A stretch of DNA of 64,000 bases from Eudromia elegans (GCA_003342815.1 PTEX01000060.1:1562244-1626243); one strand, 5' to 3'. Numbered from the stretch's first letter, positions 12,016-25,812 are shown. The notes: generated by a model from the letters alone, not told the origin. Numbers and translations: made by a program.

Positions 12016-13896
12016 GTCTGTATGATCCGACGTTTCAGGTATTACAAGCCATGCCAAGTCTTGCAGTCTGCCATAACCGCTAATTTTTGCTTTTCCAGAC
12101 CAGATGTTTTAATAATGGAAAACATTATTAAAACCTCTCCAGGCATTCAAAGATTTGGTGAGAAAGAAACAATCTGTATTAAACCTTGATTTGCTTTACT
12201 GTGTAGTGCATTGAATAGGGTGGAAAAATGTCAAGAGATTGTCTGTAATATTCCCTTTTTACTACATGATACGATTGATGTTCCTATAAATGTGATTCTA
12301 AATTACAGCATAGCATTTCAGAGCAAACTTAGTATTTATATAACATACTCACACAGTCCTTTTGTAAGCACTGTGAGGCAGTAGCTAATTGAAATAATCA
12401 GACACCATTTGTTCCCTTTTTTGCCATGCAGATGCAATTCCTAATAGGCATTCCTAGACGGCAGTTGTTTCTGGTTTGGCTTATGACTGGCTAGCCGGTT
12501 GTTTGCAGGGAATAATGTTGTATGTAGTGTGGGCAAATGAATATGGTGATAATGAGGATTAAACAGCCTTTTCTTTTTCTGGTTTTGCTTCTGTATGTCT
12601 TGTGGTAGCAGCTTTTTCTTCATTCAGATTTTCTCATTTCTTCTGAGGAAAGATGGGGTGGGCTGTATTGACAGGCAGCCTGAGGAGCTTGTAGTCAGTG
12701 CTACACTAATGTCCTGCAACAAAGTCCATTGAGTTTGTATTTTGTTGTGGTACAACACTTGAGTCACAAGAATCCATGTGTATATAGCTCCATGTGACCT
12801 GTAGACATCAAATTATGTCTCTTTGGGGGTAAAGATGCATCCTTTAAACCTATTTATGCAAAAAGAAGTGCCTTCAAAAGAAATAGTCACTTGATATTTT
12901 CCTGGCAACTTATAACGTTATTTCAGAACTTTTCTGCATGTGGAAATAGTTTTTGTACTTGCAGATACCATATCCAAAAGAAAGAGCTTGCATTGCTCTT
13001 AGTGAGCTGTGAGCTACTTGTGTTTTTACAGACAGAGAGACTTGAGGAAATTAAAAGCTCCAGTAGTTGCAAGAGATGCTGATGTGTAAATTTAAAAGTT
13101 GGGATGGGAGGATGGATGAGCAGATAGGGCACTTCCCATGTCTTGACTTGAGCGACTTAGCAGATGTAGAGTTAATTGTTAGTTCTGCCATAAGCTCGTG
13201 CTAATTGACTTTTAGGATGGGATTCAGCTGAACAGCTGCAAATGTCTCCAGCTAGTCACACTGAGCTCACTTTATAGGCAATGGAGAGAAATGGGCACTT
13301 TCAGGGCATAATTTCTCTAGCAACACATCTTCCACAGGGGAAAATTGATCCTGTTTCAAAAATGCCAATTTCTCTCTTGCCTGTAATGTTCTGTTAACTT
13401 ACTACATATATAAATCCTATAACACAAGGATTGTGTTGGGTTTTTTTTTTCTCTATAACTGATTAAATGAGGATAATAGTCGAATAATATTGCAACTAGG
13501 ACAGTGTTTGCACTTAAAGGTTAGCCAGTTTTATAGTACTTTGGTCAGATAGATTTTGAAACAATAAATGTACTGCGTCATTCGCTCCTAAAATCAGTTG
13601 CAATCTAACTACATAAAAATAGAGTAACATGGCTGCAAATGAGGACATTAGCATTTTGTTCCTGATTAGTTTTATGATTGAAATCGTTTGTGCTTGTGCA
13701 TGTTGCTGCCAGTTAGACTGATTAAGCCCCCCTAATGAGCTTGGATTGTATGTAGAGAGATGTGGAGATTACTCGTGACCAAAACACAGCCCAAAAAAAG
13801 GTGTGAAATGAGGTCCTGCAAGCACTCCCATTATTCTGCAATCAGAAGACTTACAATGAAAAGTCCTTGATGTAATATACTGTTATTTTTCCTTAG
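12016..13896 (+). other. NOX4: NOX4 intron (1.9 kb), nothing recognised
   Basis: The intron runs from a GTCTGT donor to a TTTTTCCTTAG acceptor. The NOX4 frame stays open for 57 codons past the donor before a stop (TGA at 12187-12189), so retention would truncate the protein. The remainder is AT-rich with T and A runs (about 13440-13450). No repeat family or gene is seen. Confidence 0.75.
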
Positions 13897-14061
13897 ACAT
13901 GGCTTTGGATTTCTGGACCTCTGTGCTTATATTGTGTGGAAAGGCTGTACCGCTACATCCGCAGTAATAAGCCAGTCACAATAACTTCAGTGATAAGCCA
14001 CCCCTGCAATGTCCTCGAAGTAAGGATGATAAAAGTCAACTTTAAAGCAAGGCCTGGGCAG
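13897..14061 (+). CDS. NOX4: NOX4 exon (window exon 5), last membrane helix and start of FAD domain
   Basis: This exon is 165 bp, exactly 55 codons, phase 0 at both ends. It opens with TWLWISGPLCLYCVERLYRY, the sixth membrane helix and its cytosolic exit, nearly identical to human NOX4. It then continues IRSNKPVTITSVISH and on to FKARPGQ, the first strands of the FAD-binding (ferredoxin-reductase-like) barrel. The acceptor is TTTTTCCTTAG and the donor is CAG|GTGAGT. This is the point where the membrane heme domain hands over to the cytosolic dehydrogenase domain that passes electrons from NADPH via FAD to heme. Only a 148-bp intron separates it from the next exon. Confidence 0.96.
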
Positions 14062-14209
14062 GTGAGTTGATGTGTCCCTAAAAAATCACTGCTACTCGTA
14101 TAGCATTGTCTATAGGGATGATTTCCACTTTGTATACACTAACCCACCAAAGATCGTTTTCACAATATGTTTTCCATCATTTATTGTTCTTTGGCTCATT
14201 TTATTTCAG
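14062..14209 (+). other. NOX4: NOX4 short intron (148 bp)
   Basis: A minimal intron with a GTGAGT donor and a TTTTATTTCAG acceptor. It is the only short intron in the window; the others range from 1.9 kb to more than 20 kb. Confidence 0.9.
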
Positions 14210-14272
14210 TATGTTATTCTACACTGTCCAAGAGTGTCAGCTCTAGAAAGCCATCCATTCACCCTTACCATG
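14210..14272 (+). CDS. NOX4: NOX4 exon (window exon 6), FAD-binding HPFTLT motif
   Basis: This 63-bp exon encodes 21 codons, YVILHCPRVSALESH then PFTLTM, phase 0 at both ends. With the preceding RPGQ it forms the RPGQY...HPFTLT signature that binds the FAD isoalloxazine and pyrophosphate in NOX and ferric reductases (human NOX4: YITLHCPSVSALENHPFTLTM). The acceptor is TTTATTTCAG and the donor is ATG|GTAAGA. Because it is a multiple of three and flanked by phase-0 introns, skipping it would delete the motif without shifting the frame. Confidence 0.96.
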
Positions 14273-17200
14273 GTAAGAAACCCTTTTACTTTGACCTAAG
14301 AGATTTTTTAGGTTCTTTCCCATTTATTTATATTTGGTGAGCAAATGATCTCCATTGCCTTCAGGGTGAAAAAATCCCTTCAGAAGAGCTTATGTTTCAT
14401 TTATAAGGGTAACAATGAATATGAAATGGCATAATTATAATGTATGATAGTACTCAATACATTTTTAATTTTCTCCACTGTTGAGAAAATTTTAATGAGA
14501 ACTTTTTTCGAAGTCTTCCATAAGTAGAAAACAATAATAAATAAATAAATAAATTCCATGTGATTTTGATCATTCAGTTTCAAAGAAAAGAGGGTTCAGC
14601 CATCTGTTTGTAGACTTTAATGCAGAATGAGCACAAATTCTAATGAATTTGCTGTCATTTTTGCTATTCAGTGAAGTGAATAGACATTTCCCTCAATTGC
14701 CTCTCCAAACAAAGTTAGAGGAACATGAAGTTTTAAAATCTTCTGCTTTTTTAAATTATTATTATTAAGACATATATCAGTGACTTACAATGATCTATCA
14801 GTGAAGTCATGCAACCTTGGGATTATCACTTATTCTGCCCAGTCTGACTAGAATGAGACCTCAAGTCCAGAAAGACAGAAATAAAGTGAAATTGTACTTG
14901 AAGGTACTTGAAGTCGTCTAGCTATGAGCAGTAGTGATCTAGTAAGTGTTAAAAAAAAGAAATTGTAAATCCAAATTTCCGCAGAAATTAAGTTTGTGCT
15001 GTAGATCTGGCAGTGAATCTTGATTATGGGAAAGCTCTTCATGGTTTAGTGAAGGACCACTGATGATGGTATGGTAGAAAGGTCTTCCTTTTTGAAATAG
15101 GCAAATGATGACTTGCAGCCAAGTGCAGTGTTTTACATTTGAAATAGAAGTGTGATGAAGTCTGGTATTTCCAAAGCTGTTCTGCTTATTCTGATTGCCA
15201 GTAAAACCAGAGGGATGTGTTATTTATCCGTTGTTAACTCCAGTAGGCCATAATTGAGACCATCCTCTGTATAGTGCCTAAAAATAACTGGAAGTGCAGT
15301 GCTGAAAAATTGATGGGATGGTAGCTATATTATATAATATACTGGTTTAGTCAGTATTTCTACTTTTGAATAGTTTAGCAATCAGAAGGTAAATTTAAAG
15401 CACTCGGCATAATTCTCAGATTGCTCTTAACAGTAGTTTTTTACTGACAAGAATTTATTTAAGAGGGCTATTCCTGTTCTATAGTGGTTGATACTTCTCA
15501 TTTGAATGAATGTACTTGTTTTCTGATTATTCAATCAGTGGAAACTAAAATAGCAGTAATAATGTGATTGTTATTAGAAATTGCGTAGTTTGGAAAACAT
15601 AGGACATTTATAAAGATTTAATCTTTTTATAGTAGAACACTGGTGAAGTGAAGGATTGTGTGATATTAATTTCCAGAAATAATGCCATCACAGAGTAGAA
15701 AGCCTGATTCATTAGTAATATTCTCTCAAGCAAAAATTGGTCAGAAAAGAGACTGCTGAAATGAACCTACTAGGTTGGATGATAGGATGAAGTTATATAG
15801 AATGCTTTATTCAGATTGGATTCTTTGCACAGTCTCACGATTTTATACACTATTTTGAAGGGCATATTATAATGCTGACATTAAAAAAAAAAGCTTTTAG
15901 GAAACCTCTAGATCTGAGAGCTATGTAAAAGAGATCTGTTGTTCTAAGTCCATTTTGTTTAGTGAATATAAATCACTTAGTTATATTCATATGTTGTACA
16001 ATTTATTTTACTTAGATACACAAATCTTGCTGATAAAGTATGTGTATTTTTTATGATTATGTATTAAATATAAAATGCTAAAAGGTGCAGTTTTTACTCA
16101 TGCACAATGCATTATATTTTAAACATGTAATAGAGAACTGGCAATTTCTGTTCATGGTCGATGCATTATTCTTTAAATTACAGTGGTGATGTCCAACATA
16201 ATAACATATCCTTCAAGATCACATTTTAACTGTAAGATATGAAGTTTCTACTGCGTTACTGAGTTTCATTTTTAATGTTACCGACATCTTTCAGCATCAG
16301 TTACAGTGCAGACAGGACTGTTATTGGGTGAAAAGCAGTTTTATAGCATAATAAGGAGTTGAAGTATCTCAGTTTATGACAATCTTCATGCCCAGTCTAA
16401 GCAGGGAACAGTCATTTCCACATGCTTTTCTAAGTCAAGGACTAAGCCTTGGGCTGCTGTCCTGCTAGAAACCTTAGTTTGCTTTAAGATGATGTCAGAC
16501 ATGGCAATATGCTTATGCAGTGTTTAGGCATTATCTTAATTAAGTACATTTTTTGCTCCCATCTGACTGACTTGTAGCTGTGACTTTTACCCAAGCAAGT
16601 AGAAAGAGGTAGCTATTTTAAAAAAAGGATGTGCAGTGATGTCTATTTTTTTCTTTTTTTCTTTTTTTTTTTTAATTACCATCCTTCTTCTTCCTTGCTA
16701 GTGGAAGGGATGAGTAGATTAAGGTGCAAAGTGGACGTGTGAATTTGGAGAAGCACAAATCGTGGTCCTGCTGAGCTCAGTTGCCAGTCTGGCTTTTTGC
16801 TAACCTGTGGCTGGAAACTGCAGTCACATTTCTGACCCACATCCAGGCTCTCAGAGATCCTGTTTTTCTCTTATAATTGAGATGGAAGGTGGTATTTTGG
16901 AACTCCATTTGTAAAGTACTCTTTTACCTTTTCTTTTTTTTTCTCCTCCATGTTTCTTCCATAGCTTTGTTATTCATTTAAAATGCTTGGAAAAACAAAG
17001 AGCAGATGATCCAGCATCTGGGATTCTTGTGGGTGATGCCCATTCATGGTAGTTTACAGTGAGCCACTAGTCTTCACTGCTCTATTGTCCTTGACTTTCA
17101 TTTAGCAAAATGATTTCTATTTAACATCTTTTACCATGCCTTTTTCCTCAGTTTCTGGTCAAAATCATCATCCCCATAAAGAGTGACCACTGTTGTTATC

Positions 17201-20200
17201 CTATGTGTGTGTGTGGAAATTTTTCAATCATCTCATACCCTTTTATGTCCAATTTAATTATTTTACATAGACATTATTCTATCCTATGGTAGAATCTGAG
17301 CAGAATGCAAGTCTGTAATGAAGAGAAATGTTTTTTTAAGTGAATATTTTGGCTGAAGTTTATTAAAGGGATAAATGATTTTTGGTTGCTTCCATTTGAC
17401 CTATTTTATGGAAATTTGCCTTCAGACATCAAGTGCACAATGTGGTGTGGAGATCACATCATGTGAGAGGCTGGGAACCTCTGCATCCTCCTGGTAGAAG
17501 GAATCCAAAAAGCACTGGAAACTTTCTCTTTAGTGTTCTGCTTCCAGAAACCGCTATTTCTTTATATAATTTCTGTGGAAGAAAGTGTGGAACTCATCTG
17601 TTCTGGAATATAGCTTAAATTTTATCATCTATAATAATCAGAGCAGAAAAAGAAAGCAAACATTGGACATGGTACAAATCTCAAGTAATCAGGATTTTCC
17701 TTCATTACAGTTCAGATATTCAAAACATTGCTTCAACTTTCTGAGCTCTCACAGGGTCAAAACTGAGTCTCCCACTTCTTTCCAAAACAAACAAAATAAG
17801 TTTATGTAGATTCCTCCTGTGTTTTTTTTTTTAATCTTAGAAATTTCATTACGGTTTCTCTTTGCTTCACAAGAAGAGAGCAAGGCTTGCAGTTTACGGT
17901 AGCATTGTTTTTCTTTCCACCCCCATCTTACATTTTCCACTTAGTATTGAATTCCCTCTCTTTCCAGACACGTAACCGCATTACTGGCTTTTTGCAGCAG
18001 CATGAAACCATTGTACCGACCACTTAGGGCTGCACACTTCCTTTCTGCTAATGAATGACTTCAGAAGTGGGTTCCCATTTAGTGGATATACTGATGTCTT
18101 ACAAGGGAAGTCGCATTCTCTGCCCTGATTTTGGAATTTATTCTCACATTGGCATGCAGGCATCAGCAGTAAGCCTCATGGAAACAGTTTTGTGTTTTGC
18201 AGATGTTAAGTGCTTCAGAAGATGTGCTGTGTCTTTTCATGTGGTCTTTGCTGAACCTACTGCGGAGCCAGTTCAAGCCACAAGCTCTTACATGCTGTAA
18301 TTTAAACAGCTTGGCTACTAAAGTACTGGTATCTTCCCCCAGCACCTCATAAAGCTTGGATAATCTTGTTGTTTTAGTAATGTTGATTTACTTGTCAGGA
18401 GGTAGGAAACGATTATGTCACTTTATGTGGAGCTTATGTTGTGACAGACCTTGAAATAAGGACAAGACCAAGAGCTGAATTATTTTATTTTTTGGAGGTG
18501 TCTTCCATCTGAGGTTTGTGGGAAACTTCTGTTGTAAATTAAGCATCTTCAGGTGCAGGATTAAATAATTAGTTTTCCTAAATTTGTGGTAGTTTTGGTT
18601 GTCTCTAGCTTCTGTCATGGCCATTTCCCATTAGACTTGAACTATAAATTGTACAAAGTTTCTGCTATTGTGATATGAATTCAGAGCTCATTTAAATTGC
18701 TGTCTGAATAACTTGTTGTCTGAATAACCCTGAGGGGTTCCAGTACTCTCGTTTTACAAACAAGAACCCAAGGCATGAAGCAATGGAGTAGATGCTACTC
18801 CAACTCTCCTTCCATTGTGCAAATGTCCTACAAGAGACATTTGGAAAAGGAGCCAAACTTAGGTCCTCTGAATGACATCGCCGCAGTGAGATGATGCTGA
18901 GCACTGCAGGTGCTCACCGACTAGAATTAGTCTTGAAAATAGCCCCCAAGACACTGTGTGCCAGAGAAAAGGTAGTTTCTAGGGACTGATTCTACATCCT
19001 GGAATTTCTGTCCAGGGATAATAGTGAGTTGACCACAATTACTTTCTTCACTGATGTTACTCAGACAACTGATCCGTATTGAATTTTTCTGAAATTCAGG
19101 CCATCGTTTTGTTGGAAGAGACACAATACCAGGCAGGTTGCATTTCATAAGCTCTCCTCTTTTTTCCTTACTTTACTTATGTCTTGTTCTCCACCGACAT
19201 TTGCAGCAGCTAGTAGCAGGCCCAGGGAGTCTTAGCCTGATAAATCCATGTTCTTCCAGTAGAGAAAAAGCTTTGCCTGGTCTGTGTGCCACCAGCCTTC
19301 ACGGGTCTCTAACTCCACTCAGAGATTTCATTCCTTTCTCCATCATTCCCCCGACTCAGTACTGTTGGAGGGATGCTGCCACCCCTCTAGCAGTTCTTTA
19401 ATCGCCGGTATCTCTACTGGAAACAATTAAAAGGCCTCCTTATACTTTAAATAAAAAGCATGCTGTGCAGATGTTAATATATATTGTGATTAATTAACCT
19501 AGAAGTTGCCTCTTTCTATGTAGTCAGAGTAACTCCCTCTTTTGCTCTTGTCAGTAATGCAACATAAAATATTCTTGATGAATGCCTTTGTATTTCACTT
19601 GTCTCTAGAAAGCTGTTCAAGATCCTCTGTCATTTTAAGAAATATATATCCTGAGCTTGATGTTCATTTTTCAAATTAATACTGCCTTAACATTAGAATT
19701 GTCCTTCAGTGACTTTTTTTTTCTTTCTTTTTTTTTGATATATAAGCACTTACATATATCCCAAGATACTCTTGTTAATCAGGCACAAATCTATGGCATA
19801 AGCTCTTCTTGAACTTCCTCTGCTTCTCTGTTCAAGGCAAACTCTGCATTAGAATTTTTGTGAGACAGTTAATAGAGGGAGGTAGCACAAATGTGACACT
19901 GATCAAAAGAAAGATCTCATTGCCTAGACTCTTGGCATATATGAAATATCTGCTTTATATTAATATGAGAGGCTGCTTCTTCAGATCCTCCGGAGTTTTA
20001 TATCTTCCCTTAATGCTTATATTCTAATTCTTGTAGCAGCTAAGTAGAGACCAGGTACCAGCACAAGAAAGATCTTTCTTTGCAAGTGTAGAAATTTTCT
20101 TCTGTATTGCAAAGTGCTCCCATCACTTGGTTATTTCTGTGCATAACAAATCTGCTTTTAAATTCTACAGAGGGAGATGCTGGAAGAGTCTGACAACAGC

Positions 20201-22154
20201 AGGCTCCAAGAAGCTCTGCCCATTCACTCGTGCTCTGTCTCTTTGTGCAGATGGTTTAATTTGAAGCAGATTAAACCAGTAACGGAGTCTTTCTTCCCTT
20301 CCCTCCACAATACAGTTCCGTATGAGTAAGAAAAGAAAAAATTCTGAAGGACTTAAGCTCAAATTTGAATTCTTTACTTATGTGCATGGATGGACAAATC
20401 CTTGTTGTGTAGTTTGCTGTGTGTACCCAGTGTGAGGGGCAAGTTTGTGTGTGTTTAATATCTCAAAGCTGAATTTTGAGGAACAGAGAAAGCAGGTTTG
20501 CTTCCACAGGTATTCAGATTTACAGACAAAATCCAAATGTGTCTTATGGAGGAAGAGAACATGTTTGGTTAGTTGTATCCAACTATAAAGATCTGTAAAG
20601 CACTAAGTACTGAACATCAAGCAGAAAAACACTAGGTTCATTAATCGTCCCAGAGTAATTAAGAAATTACCTGAAGGAGCTTTCTTAATGCATATAACAA
20701 AAGACTATACTGTATCTAAATGTCTCAGAGCTATTACTTACTTAACTATTTTCTACTTTTGAGGATTTTTTTCCTAGAGCATGAGTTTTCCTTATCCGTT
20801 CTCCACCTCCATGTAGGTTTAGTTGCCGTGTGGATCTGGGCATGCTGCGATGACAGGCTAATGGCCCTAGGCTGGATGTTTACAATTTGGAGCTTGATGT
20901 CTTATTAGAAAGGGCTCAGTAAATGATACATGTTATGGGCAATAATGTCACAGCATGGGATACAGTTGGTTTTGTAAGAGAAGACCTTGTTTGTTTGTTT
21001 TCTCCTCTTAATAACTGAACCAAGGCTTTCTTTATCCTTTAAAGTCACTGAAAAGTCCTCCGCTGACTTCAGTGGAATTTTAACAGTCCAGGAGTGAAGG
21101 TTTAAATCTGAGCTCCTTCGGAGCCAGGCACATTCAGCAGCGGAACTAGAGACGCTGAAGAAGCCTGTGGCTGGTACCATACCCTCGAGAAATGTACTCT
21201 GCAGAGCAGAAAAGGCCTAGGGGCCAGACCCTGAGCCACTCCTTCAGACAAATGAAGTTGATGGAAGTTTGCTGGAGCAAAAACTATGTGAGGACGTTAA
21301 GTTCATACTGACAGATAAATGCAATTTTAAAAAAAAAACCCTAACATGGTGACATTCTAATAAGATTTGTTAAATAACTTATGCAAATGATTATGGAACT
21401 GGGCTTTGTGCAGTGATTTATGGGGCTTTTAGGGAAATGCAGATACGGTGAAGTATCTTGTTGGCAACTAAAGAAATCCCTAGAGCGTGTCTGCTCTTCA
21501 TGCACAGAAAATAGAGCAGCAGTTTGACAAAGTAAAACAAAAGTAAAACAAAAATAGAGTAGATTTATCTTTCAGATTTCTTTAAGTGCTTCCTTGGACT
21601 TATTTGTTTGGTTTTCAGTTTAATAATGTTGAAGCCTGCAAAAAAAATCCTAAGGAAAGCTCCACTTTCATTTAAACTTATTCACTGTTTTTGAGCAAGG
21701 AAACACAGAAATTGTTACAGACAATTTCACTAAATCCTGTGTTATCCTTCAGCAGACACTGTAAACTGTAAGAGGTATCAAATCTGTCTGGTGATTTTTT
21801 TTTGTTTCAGAATTTATTTTGTCCTCAATTATGGCATTCAGATAAACTTTATACCATGCATAAATAAATGAATAAATAAACAGTGAACTCCAAATCTTGT
21901 TAAGCTTTCTCGATTCAAAAAATAAAACTTGATGAATCCTTGCTTCAGCTCTTGTAATCAGAGATCCAACAGTTTAGTCCCATGGTGCTAGGAAAAAAAA
22001 TATTTCCTTAAAAAAAATTTGTATCTACTAACTTTTAATTATATTGGAGGCCCTTTTGAAGCTGCCATATATCTAGGGTTTCACCCCAACTGTTTTTTAG
22101 TGATCAGTATAGAAACTCATTGAATTTTTTACTGTATCCAATAGCTCCTGCTCC

Positions 22155-22206
22155 TAGGATAATAGGGATGGGATAGGATAGGATGCTATCACAGGATAGG
22201 GATAGT
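22155..22206. repeat. Imperfect GGATA tandem repeat
   Basis: Repeated GGATAGGATA-type units are interrupted by TGCTATCACA, then followed by further GGATAGGGATAG. A short TATCC just downstream is complementary to the unit. It is a degenerate minisatellite within an intron. Confidence 0.75.
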
Positions 22207-25165
22207 ATATCCTATAAATGATAAAAATACACATCAACTTTATTTTCCTGAAAATTTATTACTATGGAAAAAGAACTTATGCATAAAATAAATAAGGGAT
22301 TGGGTGAATCTGGGAAGTTAGAAGGCCAGTTATTAAAAGGTATATAAAGGTATACAAATTAAAGGAAAAAGTCTTAAAATTCAGAAGTGGACAGAATAGA
22401 GTGTAAAAATGAACCAAACTGTTCCATTATTCAAGTGCCTCACTACCATGATTCCCACTGATACCTGGTAACCTTCTTACCTAAATTTCACCCAGGTTTT
22501 TATTTGTATAGGGAATATTTCCTCAGTATAAAAGTGCATTTGCAGAGTACTACAAACATCCACTTTTGGTGGAGAAGTGTGTTTTGTCCCAACAGAGGTA
22601 GTGCTCTTAGGTTAGTATCTCAGTTAGGTTAGAGAGAGGTCTGGGTCTAGTGAACTAGAAACTCCAGCATGGAAAAAATTAGGCAGACATTTTAAGCATG
22701 AGTACAGTTAATACAAGAACAAAGTACTAAAGGAAATGAAGCGCTTTGTCTCCTACGGTCTTAAAATTAAGGCCAGCTGTCGAGCTTGGATCTGCACTTT
22801 AGCCTGGTAAAAATACTGTGTATCCTGGTAGAGCAGTTCAGAGAGATGCTGCATTCCTTGAACTGGTGGTGAACTGACTAGAAAACATGTTGATCCTTTT
22901 TTGGGCATATTTTTTCATGAGCACATCACACTACTGAGAGTAATTTAGTTTTAGCTTGGGGATGGCCCACAGCTTCTTCTCAGGGATGATAGAGAAGCAG
23001 CTTTCTGTGCCATTATCCTGTGTTCTTGTTCAGCCATCAGCCTTGCTAGGGCAACGTTGTTCCGTGTTGTGCTGGGATACCTGCCGAGCATGGGGAGAGG
23101 CAGCCTTTGGGTGGAAATACTGATCTGCTGCCTCCTTCTCCTTGAGGAACAAAGACTCATGTCGTTAATCCTGGTGTGTTTTTCTCACTAGCTATCTTGC
23201 CATTTGTAAATTGTATTAATGGAATATTGCTAAGATTAGTGTTGATACATTTTTTTTAATATTTTATAGGAAATGTAATGTGTCTGTTGGGGGCAGAGGG
23301 GAATCCGCAAGAGTATTTTGTGTTAGTTGAGCTGCAAAGGTAAAGATGCAGTAATAGCAGAATTTTGTCTTAGAACATCTGCAGCAGCAAAACTTTATGG
23401 AGTCAAGCTATTGTAGACATTAGAAAACAAGTAATGCTATTTCATATGATTTATTCAATATGTTAATATTTATTCAGTATGATCAATATTTTCAGAAATG
23501 CATTATGAAAACTCTGTGTCAAATATCTCCACAAAAATCTTCCCCCAAATTTGTTCACTTGACTCTCCACTGGGTCTTTTGACCTTTTGCAGATACTGAA
23601 CCCCCATGGAAGTTAGATTTCAAAAATATGTCATTGACTATAAGACATTTAAAATTAAAATATACTTTACATTTAAAACTATTGGTGTGTTTACAGTCTT
23701 GGAACATCTATTGCTTTAAAAGTTTTTGGTTTTCTCTGGTACAAGAGTGAATGGTCACAGATTCAAATTTAAAAATAGGGTTGTTTTGAACTCTGATTAA
23801 TCTAACTGAAGGCTGCAGGGAGTGAGGTTGTGAATGCTGAATTCTGTAGTACAGACCCACAGGAATTAGTAAGTGTGGTTTTGTGGTTTATATTACCGAA
23901 AAGTTAGATTCTGGATGACCAAAATGAGCTGAGCAGTGATGCTTCCTGAGCATCCCGTAGCATTATGGCATGGTTTTTTTTCCACTCACTACACTGCAGG
24001 TGTTTGAGGTTGGTCAAGAAGGGAGTGGAAAGGGGAAGGAAGAAGGGAGAAGTACTTAGGATATGTTACTGCAGCTGGATGGCTTCTTCATAAGGAATCT
24101 GGCTGAAACAAGGGGTGTTTGAGACACGGTGGTCTCGCCTCGACCATGCGGACACCCTTGATACTTAAATCATGTTCTGGGGTTAGAATTACCCCAGGGT
24201 CAAGTGTTATAATGTCTGCTGATGTCTGCCAGTTAAATTAGGGTAACTGTAGGGCCAAATCTCCAACAGGAAAAGCTTCCTGACAAATTCTTATCTGTAG
24301 AATAACTGAAGTCAGAGGAAAAAAATGCACACACAAAAAGAACATAGAGCCAATTTAGAGAATCTCAGCTTCTCAGGCAAAGATATATTTAAAATAATAA
24401 CCCCTCAGTTTTTTTTTTACACCTGAAATGTGCTGCTTAAACTGTGAATCCCTATTTAAAACAGGGGTAGCTCGATGTAACACAGTTCATGTCCTCTAAC
24501 TCAGACTGAAGTCTAGCTACTGGTTTTTTCGGCTACCTTTATATAGGGTGCCTGTGTTTGTCATCACTCCTCTTCATTTTTTAATGTCAAAATGAATCAT
24601 TTTAGGAATGTTTATAGCAGTTTTGCGTGAAACCAGACAAGCTGTATCTTACTGAGCTTTTGAAGGTTGTGGATTTTTTTTTTTCAGTTGATTGACAAAA
24701 TTGAAGAGCTTATTTATTTATTTATTCTTTTTCTGAGGAGGAAAATGGTGGTTGTGTTTAACTCACTTTTCTAGGAATGAATTTTGTGTTTTCTCACTAT
24801 TTTTTTCTGTCAACTTCCTCCCTCCCTGCACACTGCAGTCTGAGAAGAGTATGTAGTAGATATATTTTAATAGTAGTATTCTTGCCATTTTTTAGTAGTT
24901 AAAAAAAAAAAAAAGGCCAAAAGGGCAATTGAAATAGAGCGTGGTTTCCCATGAGACTTCCAAATTTCAAGTATTATACCTCCCTTGGCAATATCCATCT
25001 GCAAAGTGTCCTGTTTCTTGTTCTAGTGAAGATTTTTATTCAGGAATACATACCAGTGATGTGATGTTCCTGTATGAGGTTAAATGTCTTGGGAAATCTA
25101 AACATAGATATTAGATTATAGATAAAACTTAAAATAATTGTTCTAAACCTCTTCTTCTCCTTTTC

Positions 25166-25188
25166 TTTTTTTTTTTTTTTTTTTTTTT
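25166..25188. repeat. Poly(T) tract, T23
   Basis: An uninterrupted run of 23 T inside a C/T-rich stretch (25148-25193). It could be an antisense retro-tail or simple slippage. No associated gene body was recognised beside it. Confidence 0.85.
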
Positions 25189-25741
25189 CCCCATTAACAT
25201 CTCTTGGGAATATCTACCAACATTCAGATGATTAAAACATATTTGGGCTTCTTCAGGGGCTTCTGTAGAGCACTATTAAATTTGACAGAATTTCTTTGCT
25301 CTTTGGGTGTTTGGGCAGGTTTTTTTTTTTTTTTTGAGGATGGCCAAATACCAGCAGATAACCTATTTAACATAGAGGTTACTACCTGCAATATCTTTCA
25401 CATTTTTAAAGATATAGATGGCTTGAGGTTAGAAAAAGATTAAAATAATTTCACGTGATTGTACCTGTTTGCCACAGTTAAGTTCTTTTAGGGCAGTGTG
25501 CTATCAACTAAGAAAAAAAATTAAGAATAAAAAAAAGAATAAAGAAAAGAAAAAATGATGGGCAGCATGCAACCCTTGCCCTTGATTATTTCTTAGGGCT
25601 CCCACAGTAAAAGCATCAGGGGACATCCGAGAGCCATTTGCCAAAATACATCTTAAAAACAATTTTATTATTACGTTATGGAAACGTAAATGGTTGTCAG
25701 AGACTTAGATAAGTAAAGTGGAGTTGAGCATAGCAATTCCT

Positions 25742-25812
25742 AAGGCTTTTGATGCTGTTTATCATAATATCTCGTAAGAGAAACTGGTGAAATATGGGTG
25801 AGATAAGTGGAC
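25742..25812 (+). mobile_element. Degenerate CR1-like LINE reverse-transcriptase fragment (sense)
   Basis: Read on the + strand, this stretch gives KAFDAVYHNIS, a stop, EKLVKYG, a stop, DKWT. It matches the CR1 reverse-transcriptase motif of the form SKAFDTVSHxILLEKL..YGLD, known in avian and reptile LINEs. Two in-frame stops show it is long dead. It lies about 90 bp before an antisense CR1 3' fragment, so the two are separate insertions or a rearranged copy. Confidence 0.6.
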
